NCBI RefSeq assembly: GCF_001949145.1
Contig: NW_019091603.1
Span: 292,804 to 356,803, forward strand
Source of the DNA: Acanthaster planci
Lineage: Eukaryota > Echinodermata > Asteroidea > Valvatida > Acanthasteridae
DNA length: 64,000 nucleotides
Direction of reading: 5' to 3'
Part shown: positions 38,950 through 49,570 of the stretch, in pieces
Layout: every line of letters begins with the position of its first letter
How positions within the stretch are numbered: position 1 is the stretch's first letter
Notes under the pieces: generated by a model
Database searches by the model: none
Seen by the model: only the letters and a program-made list of their open reading frames with translations
Told to the model about the DNA's origin: nothing
Made by a program: the position numbers and the translations under genes

Positions 38950-39100
38950 AAAGGTTTGCGGGTACACCATGCGGGGAATATCTCTTTTGTGAAGAGGTGT
39001 GGTTCTGAAAAGAACCGGTGAGAGCAGGTCTCGACGTTTCAGCCAGTGTACTCTGGCCTTCCTCAGGAGAGAATGTCGGATTTACGGGAAAAAAATCATG
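38950..39100 (+). repeat. Dispersed repeat with GGTTCTGAAAAGAACC hairpin, copy 1
   Basis: AGGTTTGCGGGTACACCATG, then GAGGTGTGGTTCTGAAAAG and AACCGGTGAG, then CGACGTTTCAGCCAGTGT and CTCTGGCCTTCCTCAGGAG. The same order is found at 56820-56940. A CGACGTTTC...CTTCCTCAGG end is characteristic of Penelope-like element termini, but I see no attached reverse transcriptase here. Confidence 0.5.
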
Positions 39101-39514
39101 CACTTCCACACAAACTCACGCCTTTCTTTGGGAGATATTTCCGAAACTAAAGCACTCGTTGATATAAAACTTGCATCTCTCCTGAGGAAGGCCAGAGTAC
39201 ACGTCCTTCACACTCTTCCCTCCATGCAATTCTTTCTCTCAGTCTACCATTTGAATGTTCCTCTCTTACTGCCAGTCTGCCATCAATGTGAGTTTGTCAA
39301 TCAATTTCGGTAGATGTTGTAATGTTAAAATGTTACCATTTTAATGCTGACGACTTTGTTACCTTTTAAGTTATTGATGTAGTCTTGTAATTGAAACCTT
39401 TCCTCATTTTTAATAAAGTTAAATGTGTGTGAAATTTCTTCCATTTTTTTTTACTGTTTTTTTACTTAGTTTTTTCTTTTACTTATTAAAATTAAGGGAA
39501 CCAATTTTAGTTAA

Positions 39515-40863
39515 TTGCTTATTCTCATTAATAAAGATGGATCTTTTTGGGATAAGTTTCCCAACATAACTTCAGCTTATAAATTATCAAGGGTAACGAC
39601 AGAGGAAGCTTTTAATAGTTGGACCAGCGATCCTTTTGAATGTAATCAAAATCAAGTCAATTTTGCAGGCTATTGTGCAATGACTGCATGTGGGGTAGAC
39701 TGGGATCTACTTAACGACCCTAATCCATATGTGTCAGTTTTGTTTTGTTTTCACTTGTATTACACAGTAAGAAAGATCTTGTTTGACTGTGCTATACCTA
39801 TACCAAGTGACAATGCATTCAACCCATAAAACAACCAATATGACCACAGAGTGTTGGTTGATACTTATCACTTGTTTAACGTTGACTCGACTAAGTCTTT
39901 CAAACAAACACGGGATAACTTTTCAGACGGTCTCAGTACTGCTTTTTACGACGACGGACGAAATCTAGCACACATGATGTTGCAGTATATAGAAAATGTA
40001 CCGGAAAAATGGTCCAAAAACCTATGGTAAGAGCACAAAATCAGTCCCTGGCAAAGAACATATACCATATGACTTAAAGTTTATAGGCCAGTGTACAGAT
40101 ATGGCGCGTATGAGGTTTAAAACAAAAACTGTGACTTATTTTGAACAGTCTGACATTGATAAAAACAACCTGGTGGGATTTTAGAGCAGGCACTCCTCCA
40201 TATCCGGGGACTGGTACTCGCTCTAAGATACCAGCAACACTTCCTCAACAGTTTACAGACATAGGAATCCAAAAGGTCGACGATTCTATCAGAGCTTATG
40301 TCTATGCCTTGTTAGGAGCACAAACAAAAACCAATATGTTGTCCAAAGGTATGGGATTAGACGCTCAACAACAATTTGAAACCATTGTAAATGCATTAAT
40401 TAACTCAGGTTCCAGACCTCAAACAATCGATCGAACAATTTCAAGACTCGTTACAGTATGCCAAACTCCTTTGAATTTTGTAGTGAGACCAGGTTTGCAT
40501 CTAGTACCATCGAACTTGGACCTCAGAATCGGAACGTTTGAGGGATACAACAACTTACAAATCGCAACCAAAGACATGCACCCGGGGTATCACCTCGATA
40601 TCAATATAGTACCAGAGTTAGATGATTTTAAACCAGAAGCAGACCCTAACTCAGATTTTAAACAACAGCAAACTCCAGTGCCAACGCAACCAGTACCTCC
40701 ACCAACACCTGAGCCAGCTCCCAAAAAAGCAAACCAACCTATAAAACCAAACCAACCTATAAAACCAAAAATACCCAAGACTCCAACCCATTTAGTCACT
40801 CACCAAGATGAAAAACCAGCACTTATGTTAGGTGTGACCGCAATTTCACTGGTTTTGATTTAG
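39515..40863 (+). pseudogene. Polinton minor capsid (penton-like) protein, broken
   Basis: Three frames in order carry one protein. 39515-39829 and its continuation after a TAA at 39827-39829 hold FHLYYTVRKILFD. A second frame, 39996-40184, holds a short middle block. The third, 40141-40863, holds VDDSIRAYVYALLGAQ, then LDAQQQFETIVNALI, LRIGTFEGYNN, a proline-rich tail and a C-terminal hydrophobic end after HQDEKPALM. These blocks and their order match the Polinton minor capsid protein, predicted to be a single jelly-roll penton. At least one internal stop, a second TAA near 40027 and two frameshifts make it non-functional. It converges with the minus-strand gene that ends at 40957, about 95 bases away. 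Confidence 0.75.
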
Positions 40864-40956
40864 TTTGCAAGTTGATTATTCTAAAAAAAAAAATTAACAC
40901 CCCGTTCAAATTGAACAGTGTGTTAAAAATTTTGACAGGGTTTACTTGTTACTTTT

Positions 40957-42272
40957 TTAACCAGAATTAAAGTAACTCAAAATCAAAGCACCCACGGCTA
41001 AAAACAAAGCCCACACATGCTCTGCGACCCAACCGACTACATTACAACTCAACACACTCCCTATCACGCCGGGTAGAGCTCCCAATGCAGACACACCAAG
41101 TATTTTTAACACGTTAGCTAAGTTATTTAATTGCTTTTTAACCCAATTTTTAAACCCTGGTTCACTTGGTTTGGGCTCGGGTTTTGGTTTAGGCTCGGGT
41201 TTAGGCTCAGGTTTTGATGTTGTGATAGTTGTGGTAGTTATGGTACCAAAGCCTCTGACAGCAGCTACTATCTTATCCACAATGAAACCGATCACAAAAA
41301 GCAAAAGCTGACAAAATATTCATGACAGTGATACCTTGCACTCTAAAAATGATTCAGATTTTTTCACAGAGTGTTATGTCTGAATGCATAAGATAATTAA
41401 CTAAGTCTCTAATTTGTGTTATCTGATTTCTTAGTTGGACTGCTTACTGCTTCTTGCAGATTTGGCTGCTGTTACCGGCTCTTCTAGTTCTCGTAAACAG
41501 GTTTCTCGTTGTTCATTTTTTTCAGACGTCCCAGGGTTATTTTCGAGTTGTGATATCTCAGGTTCTAACTCGATTATTTTAGCTTGATTTAATCTTAGAG
41601 TGCCTCTTAATATTTCCATATCTTTGTTTAAGCCCGCGAGTTCTCTGATGGGTTTTTCCCCTATTTCAGTTCGAACTTCAGCATCTAGAGTGAGGTTTTC
41701 TAGGGTTTCACTTACTCGATCTACAACTTGAGGAAGTTCTTGTAACGAGATGTTTTCGGGTTGAATGGGAGCTAAAGTCGATTGTGCTTGGTTAGTTTTT
41801 ATTTTATAATTATGGAAACCTAGTTCGTTTCTAACAAATTCTGGTCCATTTGGATACCCTGCTTATTTAGCATTATTTCTTATTGTATCTAGTTTTACAA
41901 ATACGCAGAGACTTTTTGTACTGGTTAGCAATACTTCTTTGTATCTACCAACAGCTTTATAAAACAGACCTTTGCCTGTCCGGTATTCAAAATTTTCATA
42001 GTTGGGTAATGATATGTCTTCTCTACCATAATTTTTATAGAAATCTCGTATATGACGATTACTATAAATATGTTTCTTCCTCTTTCTAAGATGCCTGCTC
42101 TGGGTTCTATAATGTCTATCGTGTCTGGTGTTTCTGTAAACGCTGTTTCTTGCCATGGGGGGTCAAGGATATCAAAGGTTTTATTCCATGTTATCTGATT
42201 TTGCAGGTCATACTGTTCTGGTGGTTTTTCGTTATTTCGGCCAATGTCACCTAATTCAAATTCTTCTGCCAT
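40957..42272 (-). pseudogene. Polinton coiled-coil/membrane protein, broken
   Basis: Starts MAEEFELGDIGRNNE at 42272, changes frame near 42150, continues to about 41434 through IRELAGLNKDMEILRG and a coiled-coil-like ELEPEISQLEN stretch, stops, and resumes at 41304-40957 with a (KPEPKPEP)-type linker, then NWVKKQLNNLANVLK, ALGALPGVIGSVL and a final transmembrane-like WALFLAVGALILSYF. Polintons encode a protein with this layout, acid N-terminus, coiled coil and C-terminal membrane segments, of unknown virion role. The last 115 codons are uninterrupted. The 5' end is about 60 bases from the piggyBac insertion. Confidence 0.65.
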
Positions 42273-42572
42273 GCTTTCTTTTTAAATTAAACCAAGTTTA
42301 AACTGTTTAGCATTTACTGTTAGATTTTGTTGTATTAACCCTTTAGTTACTGTACCGCCTGAAACTGCCCGGGAACCCACGGTACTTTCAGCATCCACTT
42401 ACTGTGATAAATTCAAAGAGCGACCTCAAGTGTTGCACATTGCCAGGCAACTTAGGATTTCCCCTTTCTAATGCAGTAGATAAAATGTACTTGTGTTATT
42501 TAAAAAAATGATGTAATTGGCTGTTAAAGTTTAGGGGTCAGCCCTTCCGAATCTTTGATAAACCTGTTCAAC

Positions 42573-43579
42573 ATGGCGTCGAGGTATACGCGGCAGCAAG
42601 TGTTGCACGCAATTGACATTAGTGACGACAAAGTTGACAAACTGGATGATCAAACTTACGAAAGTAATATCGAAGTTTCGCAGGTAGGCCTAACTACTGT
42701 CTTGTGGATAAATGACATTTCGAGGCCTGAAAAAGTGTAATAATGGAGCTTATGGCACAGTATCTCATGCGATACCACCATTTGTAGGCAGATAACTTTT
42801 TGGCATCATTATCTATCGAAAACCTATATCAAGCAGACACATACTACTGTGGCACTCTCGGAAAGGACAGAATTGGTGTACCAAAGGAGATTCTGAATGT
42901 GAACCTGAAAAAGTACGAAAGTGCAACATGGCAAAACGAAGGCTCCCAAATAACCGTGACAAACTGGAAGGACAAACGAACTGTTCTTGTCATCGCTACA
43001 AATAACGACGGTCAGAATCTCCAGAAGCCACGAACAAAGTTCTGTAAAGACGAGATCATCAGCATTCCATCAGTTGTTATCAGCTACAATTCAAATATGG
43101 GTGGAGTAGACCACAGTGACCAGTACCGGGCTTATTATACAGTCGGTCGTACAGGCAAGCACTGGTGGAAATACATGTACCTCTTCTGGGGACTGTTGAA
43201 CCAGGCACTTGTGAATGCCTACATTCTGTGGGAGTTATCAACCAGACCTCACAACAAGCAGAGGCGTACATGTACGTGGTCACTGAAGGCCTTCAAATTG
43301 GCGATAGTCCACCAGTTGGTTGATGGCTACACGTCACGTAAGAGAACATCAGTTGGACTCAACTTGAAAAGACCCATCACAATGGTTATTGCCAAAGATG
43401 CGTTCCCTGGCCATTGTCTTGTGCAGTTTGGAGACAGAAAACGCATATGTGTATGCTGTAAGCAACAGAGGAGAACAACAGAAGGTGGCCATGCAGTGCA
43501 GACAATGTGTGGCTGTTCAATATGCATGGGGAACTTGTGCCACAACCACTGTTCTAGGGAGCGGCATGCTGAGCAGTAA
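42573..43579 (+). pseudogene. piggyBac (PGBD-like) transposase, internally deleted
   Basis: An N-terminal piece from ATG 42573 reads MASRYTRQQVLHAIDISDD and runs to a stop near 42740. The C-terminal half starts at ADNFLAS (42788 on) and continues to 43579: CGTLGKDRIGVPKEI, VTNWKDKRTVLVIATN, YNSNMGGVDHSDQYRAYY, KHWWKYMYLFWGLLNQALVNAYILW and a cysteine-rich end, CVCCKQQRR...CGCSICMGNLCHNHC. DNF and GGVD carry the second and third catalytic aspartates of the DDD transposase, and the C-terminus is the cross-brace zinc domain that binds the element ends. Roughly 250 residues with the first catalytic aspartate are missing. GCAG|GTAGGC at 42688 and TTTGTAG| before the second part resemble splice sites, so removal of the gap by splicing cannot be excluded, but it would not restore the missing domain. 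Confidence 0.8.
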
Positions 43580-43770
43580 TGAATCATTAGGCTCCTGAAC
43601 AGTGTACATGTACATGTATAATGTAGGCATCCAAAGGACTGAATGTATCCAGATGACAGACTGACTAGGCCAATAATAATACGTAAAAGGTATTTCCATT
43701 ATCAGATTTATTTGCATTTCTCAATAATTTGTATACGCATGCACTGGTAGCAGAATGCCAAAATATTGAA

Positions 43771-44114
43771 AGGTCAAAGGTCACAGGGCAGGTCATAGTG
43801 TAATAACATTAAAAGTCATTTTCTTTGGCATATGCATGTAAATACACATGAATTAGCTTACTGAAACTAAACAACCATTCATAAAACTACATATAAATGT
43901 GAGCAATGGTTTGTGTATTTCTTGTCATATTTTGCACAGGTCAAAGGTCAAACTACTAAAAAGAGGTAAAACAAATTTGATAGGTGTGACTTGACAGAAA
44001 TTAATTCTTTAGATACACAAACTTATTTATTTGCAAAAAGCACCATGAAAAACCAGTTTCAGCAAATTTTGGCAAAATTGATAACTTCTATGTTTTTTCC
44101 AAGGTCAAAGGTCA
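43771..44114 (+). promoter_or_regulatory. Three perfect DR1 nuclear-receptor half-site pairs
   Basis: AGGTCAAAGGTCA occurs at 43771-43783, 43938-43950 and 44102-44114, all on the plus strand and spaced 167 and 164 bases apart. It is the consensus direct repeat with one-base spacing bound by HNF4, RXR and COUP-TF-type receptors. The sequence between copies is not obviously a tandem repeat. Binding is inferred from motif identity only. Confidence 0.4.
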
Positions 44115-44334
44115 CACATAAAGGTCACTGAAGAAAATTAAAATGCGTAATGTGAAAGATCATTCTCTTATCGCCCAAATAAAAATAACTTGCAACACAA
44201 AAATTCTGGACAGCAAAAGCAGTGTCAGGAGTTGTTATGTGCATATACATCTGTCATATTCAGGATTTCTGAATAAATTGTTTCAGTACGTAAATGACCA
44301 CAGTAAAGAATGTGTGCAGTTGCTAATGGGTTAA

Positions 44335-45084
44335 TGCAAACCGGAATTAGATCTTGTGCTACCAACCACTCTTCGGTTGCTGTCGATCCAGCTATCAATG
44401 CTGTCAGTTTTGCAATATCTTTGACACTCATTATATCTAAATCGGGTGGCTTCCATTTTAAGATTCTTGTAGCCACCATCGCATATCCAGTCGAAATCAG
44501 ACTCATGACTGCACCGCGGTAAACCGGGCTGATGATATCTTTTGTGTTTGATGTTGTAGCCAGTTTTTGTTGTGTGTTTTTTTAAAATTTATATTTGGGG
44601 TTTTAACTGTTGTGGTTTTGTGGGTTTGCTGGTTTTTAGTCACTTGGGTGGGGCTTGCTTTTCTCAGGCTCGGTGAGGTTGGCAGGGTCAGTGGGGTCGG
44701 GTCGCTTGTGTCACTCACTTGTTCCATCAGTTGTTCCATTACTTATTTTATCACTTGTTCTTTTTGTTACAAAGCAAGAAAGTTTTGTTTGTTCTTTTTT
44801 GTTGAAACAAGATGTTTGGTTGTAATTAAAGCTCCAACTAGCAGAGAAAGATAACATCCGTACTTGTATCAAACCTCTGTGAAATTGGCACACATGCTCC
44901 AACTGATAATAGAATCTCGCTCAAGATCTTTGGTCAATGCTTCTTCCGAGTCTAACGTGACGTCATGACCCATAAACTCGAGTGGGAGTGCTATTCCAAG
45001 TAAAGGAGAGTAAAGACTCAACAGACATTCACCCACCGTAGATATAACTTCCTTGCCAAATTTAGCTGAATAAAGTTGATACAC
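44335..45084 (-). pseudogene. Polinton-region ORFs of unknown function, broken
   Basis: Between the capsid gene and the piggyBac insertion the minus strand has three short frames: 45084-44869 (EKVYQLYSAKFGKE start), 44739-44503 (a serine/threonine/proline-rich stretch after MEQLMEQVSDTSDPT) and 44506-44335 (MSLISTGYAMVATRILKWK, then MSVKDIAKLTALIAG). Position and orientation suggest one or two Polinton accessory genes; I cannot name them. The last residues of the longest frame (after VCIN) come from the piggyBac end. Confidence 0.4.
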
Positions 45085-45173
45085 TTTTTCTTGTTCTGAC
45101 AGTGGTAGAGTTTCAATTTCTTTGACTGTGTACTACCGCAGCTACTAACAAGCAAAATTTGCTTTTTCCTTTT

Positions 45174-46313
45174 TTAATAACTCAACATTTTAAAATTCCC
45201 GTCTATGATTGTGAGTTGTGCATCCATGATGAAAAACACGTACATCATCAGTTCACCTGTGGTTTCTGCTTCTTGCGTCATTTGTATCCCATGTTGTCAT
45301 TGGTGCTTCTAAAATCGAGCCACAAACCATATTTTTCTTTCAGATAGTCGGCCATATTGATGCCAGCCGAGTTGAGGTGTTTGGTGACATGTCAACCCGA
45401 TTCTGTATCAGAGTCTCAAAAAAACTTACATGCTTTGTTCCAGTGTTGGTACTCAAACATTCCTTGCGAATACAGTTGATTGGGTTTACCTTCAGCTGTT
45501 ACGAGCGTCTTGGTGATGTGGGGATTGTAAACCTTTGGGGGTTTTTAACTGTGGAATCCTTGAACAAGATCAAAATAAGTTGTGAACATTGTCAAACATG
45601 TAATACACCAGACCTTGGTGTTTGTTTTTCAGCATTTGAGCCAGTTCACGGTTAATGACAACTTCGTATTTGAGTGTAAGGTCCGAGATTGCATATTGAG
45701 CTGAGGTATCACTCGACTTGACTACTTTATCATGATCTTTAAAAGTTCAAATGTAAGTCAACGGTTGTTTCAAAGCCGAATGTAAAACGCCATGTGATCG
45801 GTCAGTAGTTTGATGTCCCAACAGTATCACGTATCGGTTACCAAAAGCGTCAGCTATGGCTTTGCCTTTTCCGTTGTTGGCTTGCTCACTGTTGGCTTGC
45901 TCACTGTTGGCTTGCTACGTTTTCTCATTCTAACCCGTAGTAAGCCATGTTTTTAGTGATAGTAGCACGCAACCAGTTGTCTTTAAACTGTGGAACACAT
46001 CAGCATCAGTATAACTCGAGATAGAATGACCCTGAAGTTTCACAGAAATTTCTCTGACCAACTTGCGAGCTAGGTTATTATAAATAGTTTGGTTGTCGTC
46101 TGTGGCTCCGCCTAGATCGAGTTTAAACGCAAGTTTAATCGTTTCCAGGACAATCATGTCGTCTACGGCCAACGGAGGTAACCTCACGATTAACTTTTGA
46201 TTTGCAGCAATTACACTCGGGTTGTGAGTAATAACTAATTCGCACCTTTCACCTTTGATGGTTCTTGGCACTTTGAGTCGACAATTTGGGTTGAGCTTCT
46301 TACTATAGTTCAT
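45174..46313 (-). pseudogene. Polinton major capsid protein (double jelly-roll), broken
   Basis: The start MNYSKKLNPNCRLK at 46313 opens a 127-codon frame with LVITHNPSVI, VRLPPLAVDDMIV, IYNNLARKLVREISVKLQGH and TDADVFHSL, then shifts frame. Downstream blocks in other frames are DNWLRATITKNMAYYG (about 45985-45935), SAQYAISDLTLKYEVV (about 45690), GKPNQLYSQG (about 45480), KYGLWLDFRSTNDN (about 45330) and FIMDAQLTIIDG (about 45200), ending in a TAA at 45174. The ordered blocks match the Polinton hexon-type capsid protein, though total length is well under the usual size, so internal deletions are likely. A short direct repeat (TTGGCTTGCTCACTG, about 45880-45910) marks one damaged site. It diverges from the small membrane protein at 46386. 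Confidence 0.8.
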
Positions 46314-46385
46314 GGTTTTTTATTACTGTATATATACTAACTTTTAAAATTTTTGAGCTTTTCAAAAAGAGTTTGCTTTTAAAAA

Positions 46386-46691
46386 ATGGCAGCAAGTACT
46401 GCAATGATAGTCGGTGGGGCGCTGGTGAATGCTTTAGCTTTTACAGGATCTAATTTTTTGTTTGGCATGATTGGAAAAAATCAGGTTGACGAAGAATGCA
46501 AGAGCTACGATTTAGCGATAGAACACAGGGCTCGAAATTGGGTTAATCATCACGGGAGCAAGTACTTGCTCCCTAGACAGCTGAATTTGACCCTTATGGG
46601 AGCAAGTAGCTTCCATACAATATTAAAGACGTATGTTCAAGGAACAAAAAGCAAAGACCCTGGTCCTTGCTGTTGCTTTTGTTTAAATTAA
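46386..46691 (+). CDS. Polinton small membrane protein
   Basis: 101 codons, starting MAASTAMIVGGALVNALAF, then GSNFLFGMIGKNQVDEE. The N-terminus is one transmembrane-like helix followed by a charged segment, as in the small protein encoded next to the capsid gene in many Polintons. After about residue 50 the sequence (RARNWVNHHGSKYLL onward) no longer looks like the family and includes a repeated GGGAGCAAGTA; the end CCCFCLN is probably not original. So the start is intact and the tail is likely replaced or frameshifted. Confidence 0.5.
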   Translation: MAASTAMIVGGALVNALAFTGSNFLFGMIGKNQVDEECKSYDLAIEHRARNWVNHHGSKYLLPRQLNLTLMGASSFHTILKTYVQGTKSKDPGPCCCFCLN

Positions 46692-46699
46692 TGACACTG

Positions 46700-47880
46700 A
46701 TAACTTACGGCTTAGACTTTAGGCAATTATTAAAGCCTTGATCAAGTTGTTATTTTTGCGGGTTGCACACGACATACAACTGGTAGTGAGTACACGACCA
46801 ATTGGAACCTCAAACGTGCTTAGTGTTGGGTACCGAACCTTTATAATGTGCATATGCACAAAGACATAAAAAGGAACTAACTGCTGCAAATGAGCATTTT
46901 TTAAACGAGTGGATTAGGCTGAGACTTTGGTTTCACTGGTTCTAGCTACATTTGTATTTCGGATCATGGTTCAAAACCACATGTTCAAGCTAATGTATGA
47001 CTGGAACCAGCAAAACTGAAGTCTAAACCCAACGACACGCATCAAATGGATGTGCTATATTTACCTTAGGATCGGGTAATACGTAAAACTTACAAATACG
47101 CGTTAACGGCAGTCGACGTGGATTGTTGATATAAAGAGGCAGAACCTTTGACAAGCAAAACCGCCAAGCAAGTAACTGACGCAATAAAAAAAGTTTACAA
47201 TACATGTAGGTCTCCTTTAACTTGGCCTAAAACACTTAACGTAGACTCTGGTTCAGAATTTAAAGCTGAGTTTTAAAAAAAGTTTGTAAACAAGGGTGTA
47301 AAAATACTAGTGGGTGAATCCAGGGTTCATCGATCACAAGGGATCATAGAACGATTTAACAGGACGTTAGCTGAGCATTTGTCTGGTCATCAGTATGCAC
47401 AAGAAATGCTAAATCCAACTAAATGAAACGTGGAATGGGTTATAAGGTTACCTCAAGTCATAAAAGCTCTAAGCAAAGAAAAAACATGGTTAATCCGAGA
47501 TAAGCGAGGCCAAGATGTGATTCCTGCAGAAGCAATCAAGCAAGACAAAATAAAACAATTACCGGCTGCACCTCAAAAGAGCGAGCAAAAAGTAAATCAA
47601 AAGAGCTTTCTCCAGACGCTTTAGTTCGATACTTGTATTTACCAGGTGAGCAAGAAGGCGGTACCATCAGGAGAGTGACCGATCCTATTTGGAGTGCCAA
47701 CGTGTATCAAATCGAAAAGCGCACGAGTCAGTTCAAACGAGTCAAAAGGTGTCGACAGGTCCAATGCTGTATTATCTTACTTGTACTGGTGGTAGTGGTG
47801 TTAGTGCTGGTGGTGGTAGTAATAGTAATGTTCCCAAGCAGTCTTTTGTGCCAGAAGAGCTTCAAGTTTGAGATCTTAAC
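46700..47880 (+). pseudogene. Polinton DDE integrase, broken
   Basis: A single frame from about 47022 to 47424 carries the catalytic core with four in-frame stops (TAG, TGA, TAA, TGA). D1 is in HQMDVLYL (codon 47049), D2 in NVDSGSEF (codon 47244) and E in GIIERFNRTLAEHL (codon 47349), 35 codons after D2, as in retrovirus-like integrases. After a further stop the next frames read LYLPGEQEGGTIRRVTDPIW and VYQIEKRTSQF, then in a shifted frame LYYLT and QSFVPEELQV, the chromodomain-like tail typical of Polinton integrases. The N-terminal zinc-binding HHCC region is not clear. It is the diagnostic gene for the element. Confidence 0.8.
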
Positions 47881-47967
47881 ATGTTATACAGAGTTGAGTT
47901 TACTGTGACGTCCTAGTACAAATTGTTTAATTTTAGCTTGTAACAATTTGTACAGAGTTTAGAAAAA

Positions 47968-48216
47968 TCATGTTTTTATAGGTGGGGTGTGCGGGGTGCA
48001 TATTTCGCATTTCTTTTTCAGATTTCCGTGTTGACATCGCCTGTATTTTTTAAACTTTTTGAGACAGTCTTTGCATGTTTTGCTATAACGTTGCGTGGTG
48101 TAATGAAAATTAAATTCATAAAAGTGCTTGATTTTGTGACAAGCTTGGCATTGTTTATATTCATCTAGATCTTTGTCTAAGCTGAGACTTTTCTTATAAA
48201 TGACTAAATCTTTCAC
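47968..48216 (-). CDS. Small cysteine-rich (zinc-ribbon-like) protein, probably of the Polinton
   Basis: An intact 82-codon frame has CQACHKIKHFYEF, then CKDCLKKFKKYRRC and CEIC: four C-x2-C-type pairs plus histidines, so at least two zinc sites are plausible. Small proteins of this kind occur in large DNA viruses and Polinton-like elements. It faces the integrase tail, about 90 bases away. With no homologue recalled with certainty, role and even membership of the element are inference. Confidence 0.45.
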   Translation of the reverse strand: MKDLVIYKKSLSLDKDLDEYKQCQACHKIKHFYEFNFHYTTQRYSKTCKDCLKKFKKYRRCQHGNLKKKCEICTPHTPPIKT

Positions 48217-48970
48217 AACCCTATCTAATATATATTATTTACATGTATTTGAAGATTTAGTATTCTTTCATTTTTATTGGATATTTTGGCAATAAACATC
48301 GCGATTAAACATCTTCTTTAAATACCAAAAAGTTGGTCAACAGAGAAATAATAAATTTTAAAGAGAGCTAAGATAAAATAAATTGAGTTGGGGCGTGGGG
48401 GTGTGGAAGTGTGATGGTGGGGGTGGGAGTGTTTTAATTGTGTTGTAGGACTGATATCTGTTGTATAATTTGGCATAGTTTCATCTAATTATTTGATTGA
48501 TTTGATTGATTAAAAATTACCAAGTAAAAAGGAATCAAATAAATCAAATTAAACGGTCTGATGAAATTTTACGCCCATGTCATCCTGCTATAAAGTACTT
48601 ATGTACGTAGATGAGCAGCCAAATGTTGTTGTTGACGATTTAGGTAACATATTGACAAAACAAACAAAAAGAATACCAGCAGCTGCAGAGTTTTACTTGT
48701 AGATGTTATTAGAAGGATAGGTTGATCACACTTTCCCGTAGCCGGAAAGTCTTGAAGGGACCACAATAGAGCTTGTAGGTAATGGATGCTGGCACAGACC
48801 ATGGAATGCAGGCAAAACTCACACGCTCATTGTTGCGAATTGATGCCAGGTGTCTCCCTCAAAGTTGTTTACATGCATTGTTGACATAAGCTGTCATGTT
48901 GTCCTATTTGAAAATTTTTGGAACCCTTGTATCTGTGTTCTTTAGTGTCCTAGATGCATTTTCAGGATGA
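48217..48970. other. Non-coding, AT-rich then G-rich, nothing recognised
   Basis: Includes a GTGGGGGTG-rich patch (48390-48435). Would be the place to look for the right terminal inverted repeat of the Polinton; none seen by eye. Confidence 0.4.
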
Positions 48971-48971
48971 A

Positions 48972-49570
48972 TTAACAATTGGTGTAGCACAGTAGCCAGC
49001 AGTGGATGGAATGGGGACGGGACTGGTCGCTGCTGTCCACTGAGCCGGGAGCTGGGCGCCATCGTTTGGGGGTACAGTGGGCTCTCTCGATTTCAAACAT
49101 GTTGGTACCCTCCAGCTTCATATGGTATGGTTGCAGAGGAAATCTGACAATGCTCACATGCTCACATGTCTGATTATTTTCAGAACCCTCTGGGATACCG
49201 TCCAAGACAATGTTGTTCCTTTTACTTGACTCTCGAGGTCATCAAGGCAGTCTTCAAGCTTGGAGCAATACTGGTAGTTACCATCTCCACAGTTGTTGAT
49301 TAAACGGATACATTCCCGATGCTTATTGCCAGCCAAGATCAAGCTGGATTCAGTTCACTGATTTTCTTCTCATGGTTGGAGATGGTATGATTCACCTCTG
49401 AAAGCTTGATTTCCAGGTCAGATATTTTGTACCCATCACAGCTAGGGTCTCCAGGATCTTGTCAAGTTTGCTGTTGAATTGGTCAATTGAGTCACGACAG
49501 TCACAATGATGACCGCCATCTTGCTTGTCACTCCGAATCAAAGATGAAGAGCAAGGATCTTTATCTGTTT
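48972..49570 (-). pseudogene. LINE ORF1p-like fragment
   Basis: In several broken minus-strand frames: KISDLEIKLSEVNHTISNHE (coiled-coil type), then LEDCLDDLES, then NNIVLDGIPEGSENN, and FEIERAHCTPKR followed by RPAPGSVD. The order coiled coil, LDDLE-RR-N, GIPE, EIERAHR is that of the nucleic-acid-binding ORF1 protein of L1-like and some other LINEs. There are several frameshifts and one in-frame TGA. No ORF2 is attached. Confidence 0.5.

Larger units (their letters stand above)
42335..44334 (+). mobile_element. piggyBac element with both ends and TTAA duplication intact
   Basis: TTAA at 42335-42338 and 44331-44334 flank the element. Left end: TTAACCCTTTAGTTACTG; right end, reverse-complemented: TTAACCCATTAGCAACTG. 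The 14-base terminal inverted repeats differ at only a few positions. The transposase inside is internally deleted. The element lies between two minus-strand Polinton genes, so it jumped into the Polinton after that was in place. The 3' non-coding part (43600-44330) has three regularly spaced AGGTCAAAGGTCA motifs. Confidence 0.85.
39500..48216. mobile_element. Polinton/Maverick element, decayed, split by a piggyBac insertion
   Basis: Seven Polinton-type gene remnants lie in a row: minor capsid (+), coiled-coil membrane protein (-), short unassigned ORFs (-), major capsid (-), small membrane protein (+), integrase (+), and a cysteine-rich small protein (-). Genes for the family B DNA polymerase, packaging ATPase and adenain-like protease were not found, and no long terminal inverted repeats could be identified. 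All the larger genes carry stops or frameshifts. Boundaries are those of the outermost recognised genes, not measured ends. Confidence 0.8.

Noticed and set aside
42688-42788. Intron between the two piggyBac ORFs (GCAG|GTAGG ... TTTGTAG|)
   Set aside because: Splice-like ends exist, but joining them would still leave out about 250 residues of transposase, so internal deletion is the simpler reading.
47770-47835. GGTGGTAGTGGTG run as a functional repeat or CRISPR-like array
   Set aside because: Simple trinucleotide-type low complexity inside the integrase tail; no spacers. No CRISPR array is expected in an animal genome and none was seen.
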